This document shows positions 52,949 through 61,878 of a DNA stretch of 64,000 nucleotides, one piece after another. Made by a program: the position numbers and the translations under genes. Positions within the stretch are counted from its first letter, which is position 1, and each line of letters starts with the position of its first letter. This DNA is from Spongiibacter pelagi. GTDB lineage: Bacteria > Pseudomonadota > Gammaproteobacteria > Pseudomonadales > Spongiibacteraceae. The stretch is taken from contig NZ_JACXLD010000007.1 of assembly GCF_014705705.1 (NCBI RefSeq), positions 118,796-182,795 on the forward strand, given 5' to 3'. The notes under the pieces are model-generated. The model was not told where the DNA came from, did not search any database, and saw only the letters and a program-made list of their open reading frames with translations.

Positions 52949-55582
52949 ATGATACCTACCGGAAATCGCCGCCAGCTTAAGAGCCGTTTCAATGCGATTC
53001 GCCAGCAATTAACGCTGGCCACCATGCCCCTTTTTCTCTGCACAGTATCAAGCTCACTGCTAGCAGAAGAGATGAAACAAGCGGGCAGAATTGAAGAAGT
53101 TGTTGTTACCGCACGGAAACGCGCGGAAAGTATCCAGGAAACCCCTGTCGCGGTCACCGCCCTCAGTGGTGACAACCTGCGGGCGCGGGGGATTTTAGGT
53201 GCGGAAGAACTGAGTAAATCGGTGCCTAGCCTACAGATAAACAACAGCACAACGCCCCAAATTTTTATTCGCGGTATTGGTCAGCGCGCCGCGTTTGCCC
53301 GCTTCGACCCCTCTGTAAGCGTTTATTTGGATGGCATTTTTATTCCGCGCCCAGACGGACAACTTTTGGACACCATTGACGTAGACAGTATTCAGGTTCT
53401 TCGTGGGCCGCAGGGAACACTGTTCGGCAAAAACAATACCGGCGGCGCATTGGTATTTACGCTGTCCAAACCGGGCGAAGATGCTGCGGGATACGTAGAG
53501 GCAGCACTTGGGAATTTCAATGAACAGCGTTTACAAGCGGCAGTAGATGTTCCGGTTACTGATGATTTCTATACTCGCTTCTCACTCAACTCACGCCGCC
53601 GGGATGGATTTTTTAAAGACGCAACGGGGAGTGAAAACCAGTCTATCGATCGGCTCTCCGGTATTTTTCAAAGCCGCTGGATCGCCTCTGACGATATTAC
53701 GCTTGATACCTTTACCTTTATTGGTAAAATCAGGGAGAACTTCCCATCGTACCACTGTGTAATCGCCAACGAAGACGCGTTGTTTGTGAACGGACTTGGT
53801 CTACTTTGGCCCGGCGATACCGATCCCAACAACCCCTCTGCCTATGTTGACAACTGTAATGCCAATAGCCGCGAATCGCAGAAAGACTTGCACACCAACC
53901 AGGGTGACAGCCAGCGTCAGCAAAAAGATCAGGACGAATTTCTTCTCGGCCTGACGCTGGATTACCAATACAGCGATGACCACAGCTTCAAAGCCATCTT
54001 CGGCTACCGCGATGCCACCAAAATGAATCCGCAAACCACGGCTGACGAAGGCGGCCCTGCGGAATTTCTGCGCGCCGATTTGCTGGACGATGGCCTGCAA
54101 GAATCTCTGACTCTTGAGTTACAGTTCAATGGGGTTCTCTTTGAGTCTGTTGATTACTCTGCTGGTATTTTCCTGCAGGATGAATTCAAGTCAGAACGCT
54201 TTAACACCGCGAACCCCCTGGTAGGCTCTGAACCTATCAATTTCCTTGGTCTCGCCGGCGGCCAGGCTGGTATCGACATAGAAGCCATTACCGATTTGCT
54301 GGGTTCTGTCACTGGCTTGGTTCCAGGTGGAACCGTGCCATTGGTTGCAGCGGCACTTCCGCTTGCCACGGTTCAAGATTTTGAAATTGATGGCGAAACA
54401 CTGGCCGTGTTTACCCAGGCAACTTGGCACGTTACCGACGATTTCGAGTTCACTGTAGGCGGACGTTATACTCAGGAAACCCGAGACTCTTATTTAGTTA
54501 CCCGCAGCGCAGATCTTGAAGCCGTCACCTCAATTATTAGTTCGGCTGACCCACGATTTGTACCCATCATGCCCAGCATGGGTGCGATGGCATTTCTGGG
54601 CAGATGGTCACAAGACCCATTAACCATTGCCAATAATATTTTGCATGAACAATTTCCGGGTGATATTCGGGCACCATTAAGTGCACCGAAAATCGATACG
54701 CGCGGAGATACGTTCAAACAATTCACCCCGATGGCTTCTGTGGCCTACATCGTTCCGGAACAACTTCTAGATGGCACACTATTGAACTCTGCCATGGCTT
54801 ACGCTACGTGGAGCAATGGATTCAAATCAGGTTTCCAGGAACCGTTTGGCCTCGATGGGTTGAGCGCAGTAAAACCTGAAGAACTCGAAAACCGCGAAAT
54901 CGGGATCAAGATTGATGCGCTGGAGCAATCATTGCGTGTAAATCTTGCCGCTTATTCGATGACATTCAAAAACATGCATTTGATTACGGTCAATGTTGAT
55001 AGCAACAATACGTTGGTGGTGGGCTCTCAAAATGCCGGTGCATCACTCATTGAAGGCGCCGAGCTAGAAGTTATGTGGTTCCCCAATGCCAGTACCTTAG
55101 TAAACCTGACATACAGTAATAACAATTACCGGTACGAAGAATTTACCGATAACGACTTAAAAGCACTTGCTCTGCGTGGTGAGAGAATCACCATCGATCG
55201 CTCAGATGAAGAGTTTGCCGTATCCCCCAAAGAAACCGCGTCACTCGGTATTCAATATAGTCTTCAAACCAATATTGGGGTGTTTATTCCGCGGTTAGAC
55301 ATTAGCTATAAGAGCGATATCTATCTGGGGCTTGACCGAGGTGCATGGTTAAGCGCACAAGAAGACCCATCTACCGCCTACTCAAAAGCTTACACCTTGA
55401 TGGATGCGCGACTCGGCTGGACCGATAATAACGAGGAGTTCAATATCGCGTTTTATGTCAAAAACCTGATGGATGAACGTTACGATATTGGTGCCGTATC
55501 TGCAGGAGACAGTATCGGCACCTTTACCAAGGTGCTCGGCGACCCACGTACCTACGGCATAGAATTACGCAGAACCTTTTAA
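52949..55582 (+). CDS. TonB-dependent outer-membrane receptor
   Basis: An 877-residue TonB-dependent receptor. A signal-like N-terminus (TLATMPLFLCTVSSSLLAEE) precedes the TonB box IEEVVVTARKR, the plug domain (IQETPVAVTALSGDNLRARG, IFIRGIGQR, VLRGPQGTLFGKNNTGGAL) and a 22-strand-type barrel ending in YGIELRRTF with terminal Phe. It belongs to the broad group used for siderophores and bulky organics. Between an SDR and other redox genes, without siderophore genes, it more likely imports an organic substrate. ATG 52949 has GGAGA upstream. Confidence 0.92.
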   Translation: MIPTGNRRQLKSRFNAIRQQLTLATMPLFLCTVSSSLLAEEMKQAGRIEEVVVTARKRAESIQETPVAVTALSGDNLRARGILGAEELSKSVPSLQINNSTTPQIFIRGIGQRAAFARFDPSVSVYLDGIFIPRPDGQLLDTIDVDSIQVLRGPQGTLFGKNNTGGALVFTLSKPGEDAAGYVEAALGNFNEQRLQAAVDVPVTDDFYTRFSLNSRRRDGFFKDATGSENQSIDRLSGIFQSRWIASDDITLDTFTFIGKIRENFPSYHCVIANEDALFVNGLGLLWPGDTDPNNPSAYVDNCNANSRESQKDLHTNQGDSQRQQKDQDEFLLGLTLDYQYSDDHSFKAIFGYRDATKMNPQTTADEGGPAEFLRADLLDDGLQESLTLELQFNGVLFESVDYSAGIFLQDEFKSERFNTANPLVGSEPINFLGLAGGQAGIDIEAITDLLGSVTGLVPGGTVPLVAAALPLATVQDFEIDGETLAVFTQATWHVTDDFEFTVGGRYTQETRDSYLVTRSADLEAVTSIISSADPRFVPIMPSMGAMAFLGRWSQDPLTIANNILHEQFPGDIRAPLSAPKIDTRGDTFKQFTPMASVAYIVPEQLLDGTLLNSAMAYATWSNGFKSGFQEPFGLDGLSAVKPEELENREIGIKIDALEQSLRVNLAAYSMTFKNMHLITVNVDSNNTLVVGSQNAGASLIEGAELEVMWFPNASTLVNLTYSNNNYRYEEFTDNDLKALALRGERITIDRSDEEFAVSPKETASLGIQYSLQTNIGVFIPRLDISYKSDIYLGLDRGAWLSAQEDPSTAYSKAYTLMDARLGWTDNNEEFNIAFYVKNLMDERYDIGAVSAGDSIGTFTKVLGDPRTYGIELRRTF

Positions 55583-55611
55583 ACAACATCTACAAAAATG
55601 ACATCTATGAC

Positions 55612-56466
55612 ATGGGCCAAAATATCAACATGAATTACTTGCCAGGAAAAACAGTGCTCATTACTGGCGCTGCTGGCGGCCTAGGCAGCACGTTGGCCTC
55701 TGCGTTTGCGGAACGGGGCTGCAACCTAATTTTGATCGACATCAACAGGGTGGCGCTTGAAAAGCTCGATGCCTCACTGACTGATCAAAAAATCAAACGT
55801 CGAATTTTTTGTATTGATTTATGCAATAAAGACGAGATCAAAAGCCTCTCACAAAAGCTAAGTCACTCTGGGGAAACCCCTGACATTATTATTAATAATG
55901 CGGGGATGACACTGCAAAAAAGTGTGGAATCGCACAGCGATGCCGATTGGCAAAAAGTATTTGACCTCAACTTTTGGTCGACAGTACACATCAGCAGGGA
56001 ATGCCTGCCTGCACTCAAAGAAAAAAACGGGGGGCATATAGTCAACCTCTCTAGCATGGCCGCCTGTTATGGCATACCCAGCCAAAGCTCATATAGCAGT
56101 AGCAAGGCGGCAGTTCGAGCTTTCAGCGAATCACTGCGCGCAGAATTGGCCGGATACAATATTGGTGTCAGCAGCATTCACCCCGGCGCGATCAAAACTG
56201 ACATGATGATGGCAACCCTCAAGGAGTCGGATGACCTTGAGATTGCCAAAAAGAATTTGGCCTTAGCGCAACGCTTTGGTGTATCACCGGAAAAAGCCGC
56301 ACAAAAAATCATTACAGCCATCATGCGCAATCGAGCGCATTGCTATATAGGCCTGGATGCACACCTGTTCAGACTCTTTAGCAAACTGGCACCCAATGTA
56401 TTGTCGCGTGTTTTCTCTCGGGCCTACAGTAAAGTCTCAAACGTTAAGCCCGCAGGGCCCGCATAA
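55612..56466 (+). CDS. Short-chain dehydrogenase/reductase
   Basis: A 284-residue classical SDR with TVLITGAAGGLGSTLASAFAERG, IIINNAGMTLQ, a catalytic Ser in NLSSMAA and YSSSK. The C-terminal region (GAIKTDMMMATLKE...AQKIITAIMRNRAHCYIGLDA) is like SDRs acting on lipids. A start at 55630 is also possible. It follows the receptor gene by 29 bases and precedes the flavin oxidoreductase by 13, so one operon is likely. Confidence 0.86.
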   Translation: MGQNINMNYLPGKTVLITGAAGGLGSTLASAFAERGCNLILIDINRVALEKLDASLTDQKIKRRIFCIDLCNKDEIKSLSQKLSHSGETPDIIINNAGMTLQKSVESHSDADWQKVFDLNFWSTVHISRECLPALKEKNGGHIVNLSSMAACYGIPSQSSYSSSKAAVRAFSESLRAELAGYNIGVSSIHPGAIKTDMMMATLKESDDLEIAKKNLALAQRFGVSPEKAAQKIITAIMRNRAHCYIGLDAHLFRLFSKLAPNVLSRVFSRAYSKVSNVKPAGPA

Positions 56467-56479
56467 CGAGTCCAATAAT

Positions 56480-57682
56480 ATGACAAACAAACATCCCGCC
56501 CTTGAGCCTGCGATGCTTGGGCCATTGCGCTTAAAAAACAGAATAATCAAAGCAGGCACATTTGAGAATATGACGCCGAACGGGATGCCAGGGGACACGC
56601 TCCTTCGCTTTCATACCGGATTCGCGGAAGGGGGCATCGCGATGACCACAATAGGCTATTGTGCGGTTTCAAAAGAAGGCGCCTTGAATGCCAATATGCT
56701 GGTGATGGATGAAGCCATACGCACTCCGTTGGAAAACGTTATTTCTGCGATCCATGCAAGAAACTGCAAAGTCTCTGGCCAGATGGGTCATTGCGGTGCA
56801 TTTTCAAAAAATCGATCACTTAACAAACGCCCTAAAGGAGCGAGTGGTGGCCTAAATATTTTGGGCATTTCTGAAGGTATGTGGATCGCTGAAACCATGA
56901 CCTTGAGTGATATTCAAGACATGATCGAGCAATACCGAAAAGCGGCCCGTTTCATGAAGTCGGTTGGTTTTGATGCTCTCGAAATTCACTTTGGCCACGG
57001 CTATGGCTTATGCCAATTTCTCAGTCCCTTGACTAACCGACGCAAAGATCAGTACGGCGGCTCAATGGAGAACCGGCTTCGCCTCCCCCTTGAAGTCCTC
57101 GCAGCGGTAAGAGAGGAAGTCGGCAAAGACTTCCCTATTCTGGGAAAAATCAGTATGACGGAGGGGCGTCGTGGCGGGCTTGACTATGAAGATGCTATGC
57201 AAATCGCCATTGCACTCGATCAGGCTGGCATAGACGGCATCGTGACAAGCGGCGGCACCTCTACAATGAATCCCATGTTAATGTTTCGAGGTCCGAGTAT
57301 TTTACCAGCCCTGCTGCGTTACGAAACAAATCGGATCATGCGTTTTCTACTACGCCTAGTAGGTCGTCGCATGTTTCCCTCCATGCCATTTTCAGAGCTT
57401 TACTTTATCGAGCAAGCCAAGCGAATTCAAAAAGCTGTAAAATGTAAAATTATCTATATCGGCGGCGCTTGTAGTGGACAGAGCTTGCAAACGCTTCTGG
57501 ATTCCGGCTTTGATTTTTTTCAGCTCGGAAGAAGCCTTTTGGCGGATCCTGATTTTGCTGACCAACTTTCAGCTGACCGCAATTTTGTTAGCCGGTGTAA
57601 ACACTGTAATAAATGCGTCGGGACAATTGAGAGCCCTAAGGGTATCCATTGCCCAGAGTTTTACGCGCACATTGATATCTAA
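56480..57682 (+). CDS. NADH:flavin oxidoreductase / Old Yellow Enzyme, one-domain form with Fe-S cysteines
   Basis: A 400-residue Old Yellow Enzyme TIM-barrel protein that should bind FMN and reduce an enone or dienoyl double bond. Marks are LGPLRLKNRIIKAGTFENM, the substrate His pair region HFGHGYGLCQFLSPLTNRRKDQYGGSMENR and YIGGACSGQ. At the C-terminus is CKHCNKCVGTIESPKGIHC, the four-cysteine [4Fe-4S] site of 2,4-dienoyl-CoA reductase-type enzymes, but the FAD/NADH domain that normally follows is absent. ATG 56480 is preferred; the longer frame overlaps the SDR gene by 110 bases. Confidence 0.87.
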   Translation: MTNKHPALEPAMLGPLRLKNRIIKAGTFENMTPNGMPGDTLLRFHTGFAEGGIAMTTIGYCAVSKEGALNANMLVMDEAIRTPLENVISAIHARNCKVSGQMGHCGAFSKNRSLNKRPKGASGGLNILGISEGMWIAETMTLSDIQDMIEQYRKAARFMKSVGFDALEIHFGHGYGLCQFLSPLTNRRKDQYGGSMENRLRLPLEVLAAVREEVGKDFPILGKISMTEGRRGGLDYEDAMQIAIALDQAGIDGIVTSGGTSTMNPMLMFRGPSILPALLRYETNRIMRFLLRLVGRRMFPSMPFSELYFIEQAKRIQKAVKCKIIYIGGACSGQSLQTLLDSGFDFFQLGRSLLADPDFADQLSADRNFVSRCKHCNKCVGTIESPKGIHCPEFYAHIDI

Positions 57683-57851
57683 GAGAACCGGCCATGCACC
57701 GTTTTTGGCACTTAGCAGACGCCCATAGCAACGCAGGCGATGGCGGTAGTCGTCACGTCATGCCCCCAAAACAGTCTGACTGTCCGCTTTTGACCAACTG
57801 TCGCCGTCCACTACAACAACGCAACAGGCCGCTTTTGTCGCAAAACCGACT
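57683..57851. repeat. Gap with dispersed repeat motif
   Basis: Between the flavin oxidoreductase and a small hypothetical gene lies TGGCACTTAGCAGACG (57706-57721), related to motifs near 47725, 48511 and 48558, and a possible inverted relative around GTCTGACTGTCCGCTTTT (57764). It marks the junction between the putative catabolic genes and the integrase module. No gene is seen. Confidence 0.4.
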
Positions 57852-58199
57852 TCAGGCTCTTGCATAGATTCTCAGCCCACAACATTTATCGTCTGCACTG
57901 GCTATTTCGCCAATCTGCTCTTGAAGGACACTAAGGAATTCATCAAGAAAAATTGGTGTTTCTGGTGATATAGAAAATTCTTCAATGGTACCGTCCAGCA
58001 GCTCTCTCATAATGAGTCCCTGCCATTTTTTCTCCATACGACTAAAAGCAGGATTTGCCCGTTTGAGGGGCCTTCCTGGCCAATACTCAAGGATCATCCT
58101 GAGTTTTTTAGATTTGGTGGACTTCTTATTCTTATGGGGTCGAGACATTGTGGAGCTCAGTAATCTAATAAAGTGCAGAGAAATCTGATGTTCTCTCAC
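57852..58199 (-). CDS. Hypothetical protein coupled to an XRE regulator
   Basis: A 115-residue protein of no family I recognise. It has a basic N-terminal part (RPHKNKKSTKSKKLRMI) and an acidic C-terminal half (LLDGTIEEFSISPETPIFLDEFLSVLQEQIGEIASAD). The GTG start overlaps the upstream regulator stop (GTGA), so the two are translationally coupled; a Met at codon 18 is an alternative start. Location in the integrase module suggests an element maintenance or regulatory role. Confidence 0.6.
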   Translation of the reverse strand: MREHQISLHFIRLLSSTMSRPHKNKKSTKSKKLRMILEYWPGRPLKRANPAFSRMEKKWQGLIMRELLDGTIEEFSISPETPIFLDEFLSVLQEQIGEIASADDKCCGLRIYARA

Positions 58200-58396
58200 G
58201 ATACTCTTTCAAATAAATCTTGTACTTCACAATCAAAAAATTCACAGAGTTTATCGATGGCTTCTAAATCCACTCTGGTAGCCGTTTCTTTGTAAAGAAG
58301 GGTGATGGTATTACGATGCAATCCCGTCTCCCGCGCCACATCTGTGACCTTGAGCTTTCTCTCGCCCATCATCTTGCTCAAATGACATTTGATCAT
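58196..58396 (-). CDS. Cro/CI (XRE)-type small DNA-binding regulator
   Basis: A 66-residue helix-turn-helix protein: MIKCHLSKMMGERKLKVTDVARETGLHRNTITLLYKETATRVDLEAIDKLCEFFDCEVQDLF in outline, with the helix-turn-helix at TDVARETGLHRNTITLLY. This is the HTH_26 type, common as repressors in mobile elements. I prefer the start at 58396 because the longer frame to 58441 runs over a repeated operator-like site. It is divergent from the excisionase-like gene and probably represses the integrase operon. Confidence 0.83.
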   Translation of the reverse strand: MIKCHLSKMMGERKLKVTDVARETGLHRNTITLLYKETATRVDLEAIDKLCEFFDCEVQDLFERVS

Positions 58397-58411
58397 TCTA
58401 AAAATAGATAT

Positions 58412-58478
58412 GTCATCCAGAATGAAAAAAAGTTGTTGCAAAAGTCATTTTTGCAGCTAAAATGTTATTCAGGATGAC
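58412..58478. promoter_or_regulatory. Inverted operator-like sites between XRE and excisionase genes
   Basis: GTCATCCAGAAT at 58412-58423 and ATTCAGGATGAC at 58467-58478 are complementary at 11 of 12 positions, with 43 bases between. A half-site GTCATTCC follows at about 58504. Placed between the divergent regulator and the excisionase-integrase operon, they fit operators for the Cro/CI-type protein. Confidence 0.5.
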
Positions 58479-58539
58479 AAATCGCCTCCCTTAATAGCTT
58501 TTTGTCATTCCGCTATCTTATCACACAGGAGTAGGGGTA

Positions 58540-58779
58540 ATGACAACACAAACTTTTCTGACCACAGACGAGCTTTCTGAGCGGATTAAGTATGACACTC
58601 GGACCATTCGTAACCAGTTGAAGGATTCTGTTCTTCTAGAAGGAGTCCATTACTTTCGGCCTTTTGGCGGCCGCAAGATTTTATTTATCTGGGAAACCAT
58701 CGAAAGGGATATGCGGAAGGTAAAGCCGGCGAGTTCTATTGATATTCCTATGTCATCCGGAGGGATTTGTCGTGTCTAA
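58540..58779 (+). CDS. Excisionase-like small DNA-binding protein
   Basis: A 79-residue protein with a winged-helix/MerR-like pattern (FLTTDELSERIKYDTRTIRNQLKDSVLLEGVHYFRPFGGRKILFIWETIERDM). Small proteins of this kind precede tyrosine integrases and direct excision (Xis/AlpA type). Its stop lies inside the start of the integrase gene, 8 bases overlapping, which indicates one operon. Its start is preceded by GGAG at a normal distance. Confidence 0.75.
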   Translation: MTTQTFLTTDELSERIKYDTRTIRNQLKDSVLLEGVHYFRPFGGRKILFIWETIERDMRKVKPASSIDIPMSSGGICRV

Positions 58780-60001
58780 GATTAGAGCTAGAAAGGAAAC
58801 GGGATTTCTCTACTTCGATTTTTTCTTCAAAGGTCAACGATGCAGAGAACAAACACGCTTAGTCGATAATCCTACTAATCGTAGGAAGATGGATCAGGTC
58901 CTCAAAAAAATCGAAGCGGAAATAATGCTCGGTCAATTCGATTACTTGGCTTACTTTCCGAACTCAAAGACTGGGCAGAAGTTGGCTGTAGGAGATCAGT
59001 TCTCGAGTACTGCGGCTCTTCCATTGAGAGTAAGTACTTCCGCCTCTCATGTGGAGAGCGTGGAGGAAGTAGTCGAATATCCTTCTTTTGCAGAGTTTGC
59101 CAATCAGTGGCTGATGGAAAACGAAGTGCGTTGGCGGAAGTCTACGCTTGAGCTTCAGCAGTCTTTTCTATCCCGCCACTTGATACCTGTATTCGGTGAT
59201 CGAGGGGTCAACAGCATCACCAAAGCGGAAGTACTGTCATTTAGGTCTCAACTCGCCAAAGTCCCAGGCCACCATGACAAACTACTCAGCGCTAAAACGA
59301 TCAACGAGATAGTGGGCTCCTTAAAGGCCATCCTTGATGAGGCTGCTGACCGCTATGAGTTTAACAGTCCAACCGAGCGCATCAAGCGCCTCAAAGTGCA
59401 GAAGAAGGATATCCATCCGTTTTCATTAGAAGAAGTCAGAAAGATTCTGGGCGCAGTCCGGCCCGATTATCACAGCTATATGACCGTTCGTTTCTTTACC
59501 GGTATGCGCTCTGGAGAGCTGCACGGGCTCAAATGGAAATACATCGATTTCGAACGGCGCCAAATTCTGATTCGGGAAACTTTCACAAAAGGGCGCGTGG
59601 AGTACACAAAGACCGATGGTAGCCAGCGTGAGATACGCATGTCGGAGGCGGTTTATCTTGCCCTGAAAGCCCAAGAGGATGCCACGAATGGCATGAGCGA
59701 ATACGTGTTCTGTAATCGTAATCGTCAGCCCTTAGACAACAAGAATTTTACGGATAGAGTCTGGTATCCATTGCTCCGGTATCTTGGGCTGAATATACGA
59801 CGTCCCTATCAAACTCGTCATACCGCTGCGACGTTGTGGCTAGCTTCTGGCGAGTCTCCTGAATGGATTGCGACTCAACTTGGGCATACCTCAACGGAGA
59901 TGTTATTCCGGGTGTATTCCCGCTACGTCCCCAATCTCACCCGCAATGATGGCTCAGCATTTGAAACGCTCCTGCAAAGAAGTTTGGAAGGAGATCAGTA
60001 A
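58772..60001 (+). CDS. Tyrosine recombinase (phage/ICE-type integrase)
   Basis: A 409-residue integrase from GTG 58772 with GGAGG just before it. The N-terminus (SKIRARKETGFLYFDFFFKGQRCREQT) is an arm-binding domain of the DUF3596 kind, then a SAM-like core-binding domain (FAEFANQWLMENEVRWRKSTL). Catalytic residues are R246 (GMRSGELHGLKW), R349 in YQTRH, H372 in LGHTS and nucleophile Y382. The first His of the HxxR box is Tyr346, as in many island integrases. It overlaps the excisionase gene and the HD protein gene (TAATG). Confidence 0.93.
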   Translation: MSKIRARKETGFLYFDFFFKGQRCREQTRLVDNPTNRRKMDQVLKKIEAEIMLGQFDYLAYFPNSKTGQKLAVGDQFSSTAALPLRVSTSASHVESVEEVVEYPSFAEFANQWLMENEVRWRKSTLELQQSFLSRHLIPVFGDRGVNSITKAEVLSFRSQLAKVPGHHDKLLSAKTINEIVGSLKAILDEAADRYEFNSPTERIKRLKVQKKDIHPFSLEEVRKILGAVRPDYHSYMTVRFFTGMRSGELHGLKWKYIDFERRQILIRETFTKGRVEYTKTDGSQREIRMSEAVYLALKAQEDATNGMSEYVFCNRNRQPLDNKNFTDRVWYPLLRYLGLNIRRPYQTRHTAATLWLASGESPEWIATQLGHTSTEMLFRVYSRYVPNLTRNDGSAFETLLQRSLEGDQ

Positions 60002-60984
60002 TGGGAAAGTTCAAAGATATCTTGTTAGATCCTGTATCGTTAAATCCGATGCTACGGCTCCCTGAAGCGCTTCGACCTGCAGCAGTATTACTTGAGAGTG
60101 AAAGTCCAAAACAGCTCCAACAGATGCAATTTCGAGTGATGGGGCGCATGGATAAAATGAATAGACGCAATGAGCCCTGCTCCAAATTGGAACTGGGTAA
60201 CCTGATGGGAACTGTACATTCTGTCGTCGTGCATAGTCGGTTTCTTGCGTCACAAAGGGATGTTAACCATGGAGATGTCATCAGCGTTGTAGGCGAGCTT
60301 AAAATTGCGGCAGGACGTCATGTTGTCGTGATTGAAAATATACAGCCCATAGATGCACATCAGACTCGGCCAACAGCACTGCTCCCGCGAGAGTGGGTAC
60401 CAGAAAGCTTTATCCCGCAGCTAAGAACCGTAATTCGTTCTTGGGTGAGCTTGGAGTCTGATGCCTTGAAGCAGTTTCTAATGGATGTTTTCTATGACCC
60501 CGCTAACGCTCTGGGCTTTCTGAACGTCCAAGCTTCCCTTACGCATCATCATGCTTATCAGGGCGGTTTGCTGGATCACACTGCCGACATGCTTGAGCAA
60601 TTGCTCCATCATCCCTTTGGGAAAGTCGAAGGCATTGGCAGAGACCTTTGTGTGACCCTGATTATCCTTCACGACATTGGAAAGACAGTGACCCTCGTTG
60701 GGAAGAGCCGAAGCGAACGAGGCCACTACCAGCCCCACGAAATGGCCGCTCTAGAAATTCTTGCGGAGCCTTTATCCCAGCTGGAGAGAACTCACCCTAT
60801 GCTGACCAACTTGATACGCGGATTCTTTAAACCGCGGAGTTGGTATCCCAGCAAGCCGATCAAGGCCTATCAGGTGGTTTCTTACCTAGACAGACAGAGT
60901 GCCAGATCCCCCGGAGAGTTATCCTTTTGCCCTCACGAAATCAGTGCTCAAAAAACAAATTCCAACTCGGAGAATAACCAATAA
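60001..60984 (+). CDS. OB-fold plus HD-domain protein (YhaM/TraI_2-like)
   Basis: A 327-residue protein. An OB-fold-like segment lies at about residues 67-115 (GNLMGTVHSVVVHSR...GDVISVVGELK), followed by an HD phosphohydrolase domain: HHHAYQGGLLDHT (H184, H193), LHDIGK (H224, D225) and a later HYQPHE. YhaM exoribonucleases have this OB-HD order, and TraI_2 proteins of conjugative elements have the same HD motif. Its start shares one base with the integrase stop, so it belongs to the integration module. A role in element DNA or RNA processing is inferred. Confidence 0.75.
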   Translation: MGKFKDILLDPVSLNPMLRLPEALRPAAVLLESESPKQLQQMQFRVMGRMDKMNRRNEPCSKLELGNLMGTVHSVVVHSRFLASQRDVNHGDVISVVGELKIAAGRHVVVIENIQPIDAHQTRPTALLPREWVPESFIPQLRTVIRSWVSLESDALKQFLMDVFYDPANALGFLNVQASLTHHHAYQGGLLDHTADMLEQLLHHPFGKVEGIGRDLCVTLIILHDIGKTVTLVGKSRSERGHYQPHEMAALEILAEPLSQLERTHPMLTNLIRGFFKPRSWYPSKPIKAYQVVSYLDRQSARSPGELSFCPHEISAQKTNSNSENNQ

Positions 60985-61139
60985 AACGCATTCCTCCGCT
61001 CAACAAATCTTTTAAACAGGCTGAAAAAGTCTATTTATTAATAGTTTTGGGTATTTCTAAAGGCGCTACGATTCCTATGATAAAAGCTCCCATCTAGAAA
61101 AAGGCGCACTAATGGGTAGCGCAAACTTGGAGATACCCT

Positions 61140-61872
61140 ATGGCCAAAGCAAGTGACTATTCCCTCGGCCCCCACACCTTCCCCCGCGGCTGGTTTGTGA
61201 TCGCGGAAAGCTCCGAGCTAACCAACAAACCTATTGCACTACGTTTTTTTGGAAAAGATTTTGCGCTCTACCGAGGCGAAAGTGGCCGGCCAGTGCTACT
61301 AGATGCTTACTGCCCCCATATGCAGACACACTTGGCTGGAGGAACCAGTGCAGAGCTTGTAAAGCAGGGAAAGCAAATTGAAGGCGACTCCATTCGCTGC
61401 CCGTATCACGGCTGGAGGTTTGGCCCTGACGGAAATTGTGACAATATTCCTTATTTCGAAGGCAACTACCCTAGGTCTGCCGTGATTAATTCCTACCCTG
61501 TTAAAGAGGTCATGGGCTGCATCATGATGTGGCATGACCCAGAGAGCTCAGAACCAGCATACCCAGCCCCTTATCTTAAAGAATGGGATGAGCCACAGTG
61601 GGTGCGCTGGGAGCTCGACCATTTAGGGGAACTGGCAATCCATCCTCAGGAAATTCTCGACAATATGGCCGACGCAAGGCACCTCGGGCCAACTCACGGA
61701 GCACCCTGTGAATATTTTGAAACAGAGTTTCGGGATCACCTTTATATCCAACGGCAAGGCGGTGTTCACGCCGGCTATGGCTGTATGCTCACGACTGCGA
61801 CGTGGTACACCGGCCCTGGAATCCTCCTTTCAAAGCAACGCTTTGGGGATATTCTCACCTTTGAGCTTATAG
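61140..61872 (+). pseudogene. Rieske oxygenase (KshA-like), cut by an IS21-type element
   Basis: The first 244 codons of a Rieske non-heme iron oxygenase. The [2Fe-2S] ligands C58-P-H60 and C87-P-Y-H90-G-W are present, as is the mononuclear iron site D178, H181, H186 (NMADARHLGPTH). The pattern resembles KshA, the 3-ketosteroid 9-alpha-hydroxylase oxygenase, and cholesterol 7-desaturases. At about 61873 the sequence turns into an IS21-family end; seven foreign codons and a stop at 61889 follow. The 3' half must lie beyond the window, if it exists. The fragment lacks part of the catalytic domain and is probably inactive. The gap 60985-61139 before it holds its promoter region and no gene. Confidence 0.85.
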
Positions 61873-61878
61873 TGTTGA

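Noticed and set aside
61140..61872. Naming the Rieske gene kshA outright
   Set aside because: KshA, cholesterol 7-desaturase and other Rieske oxygenases share these motifs, and the substrate-binding half is missing.
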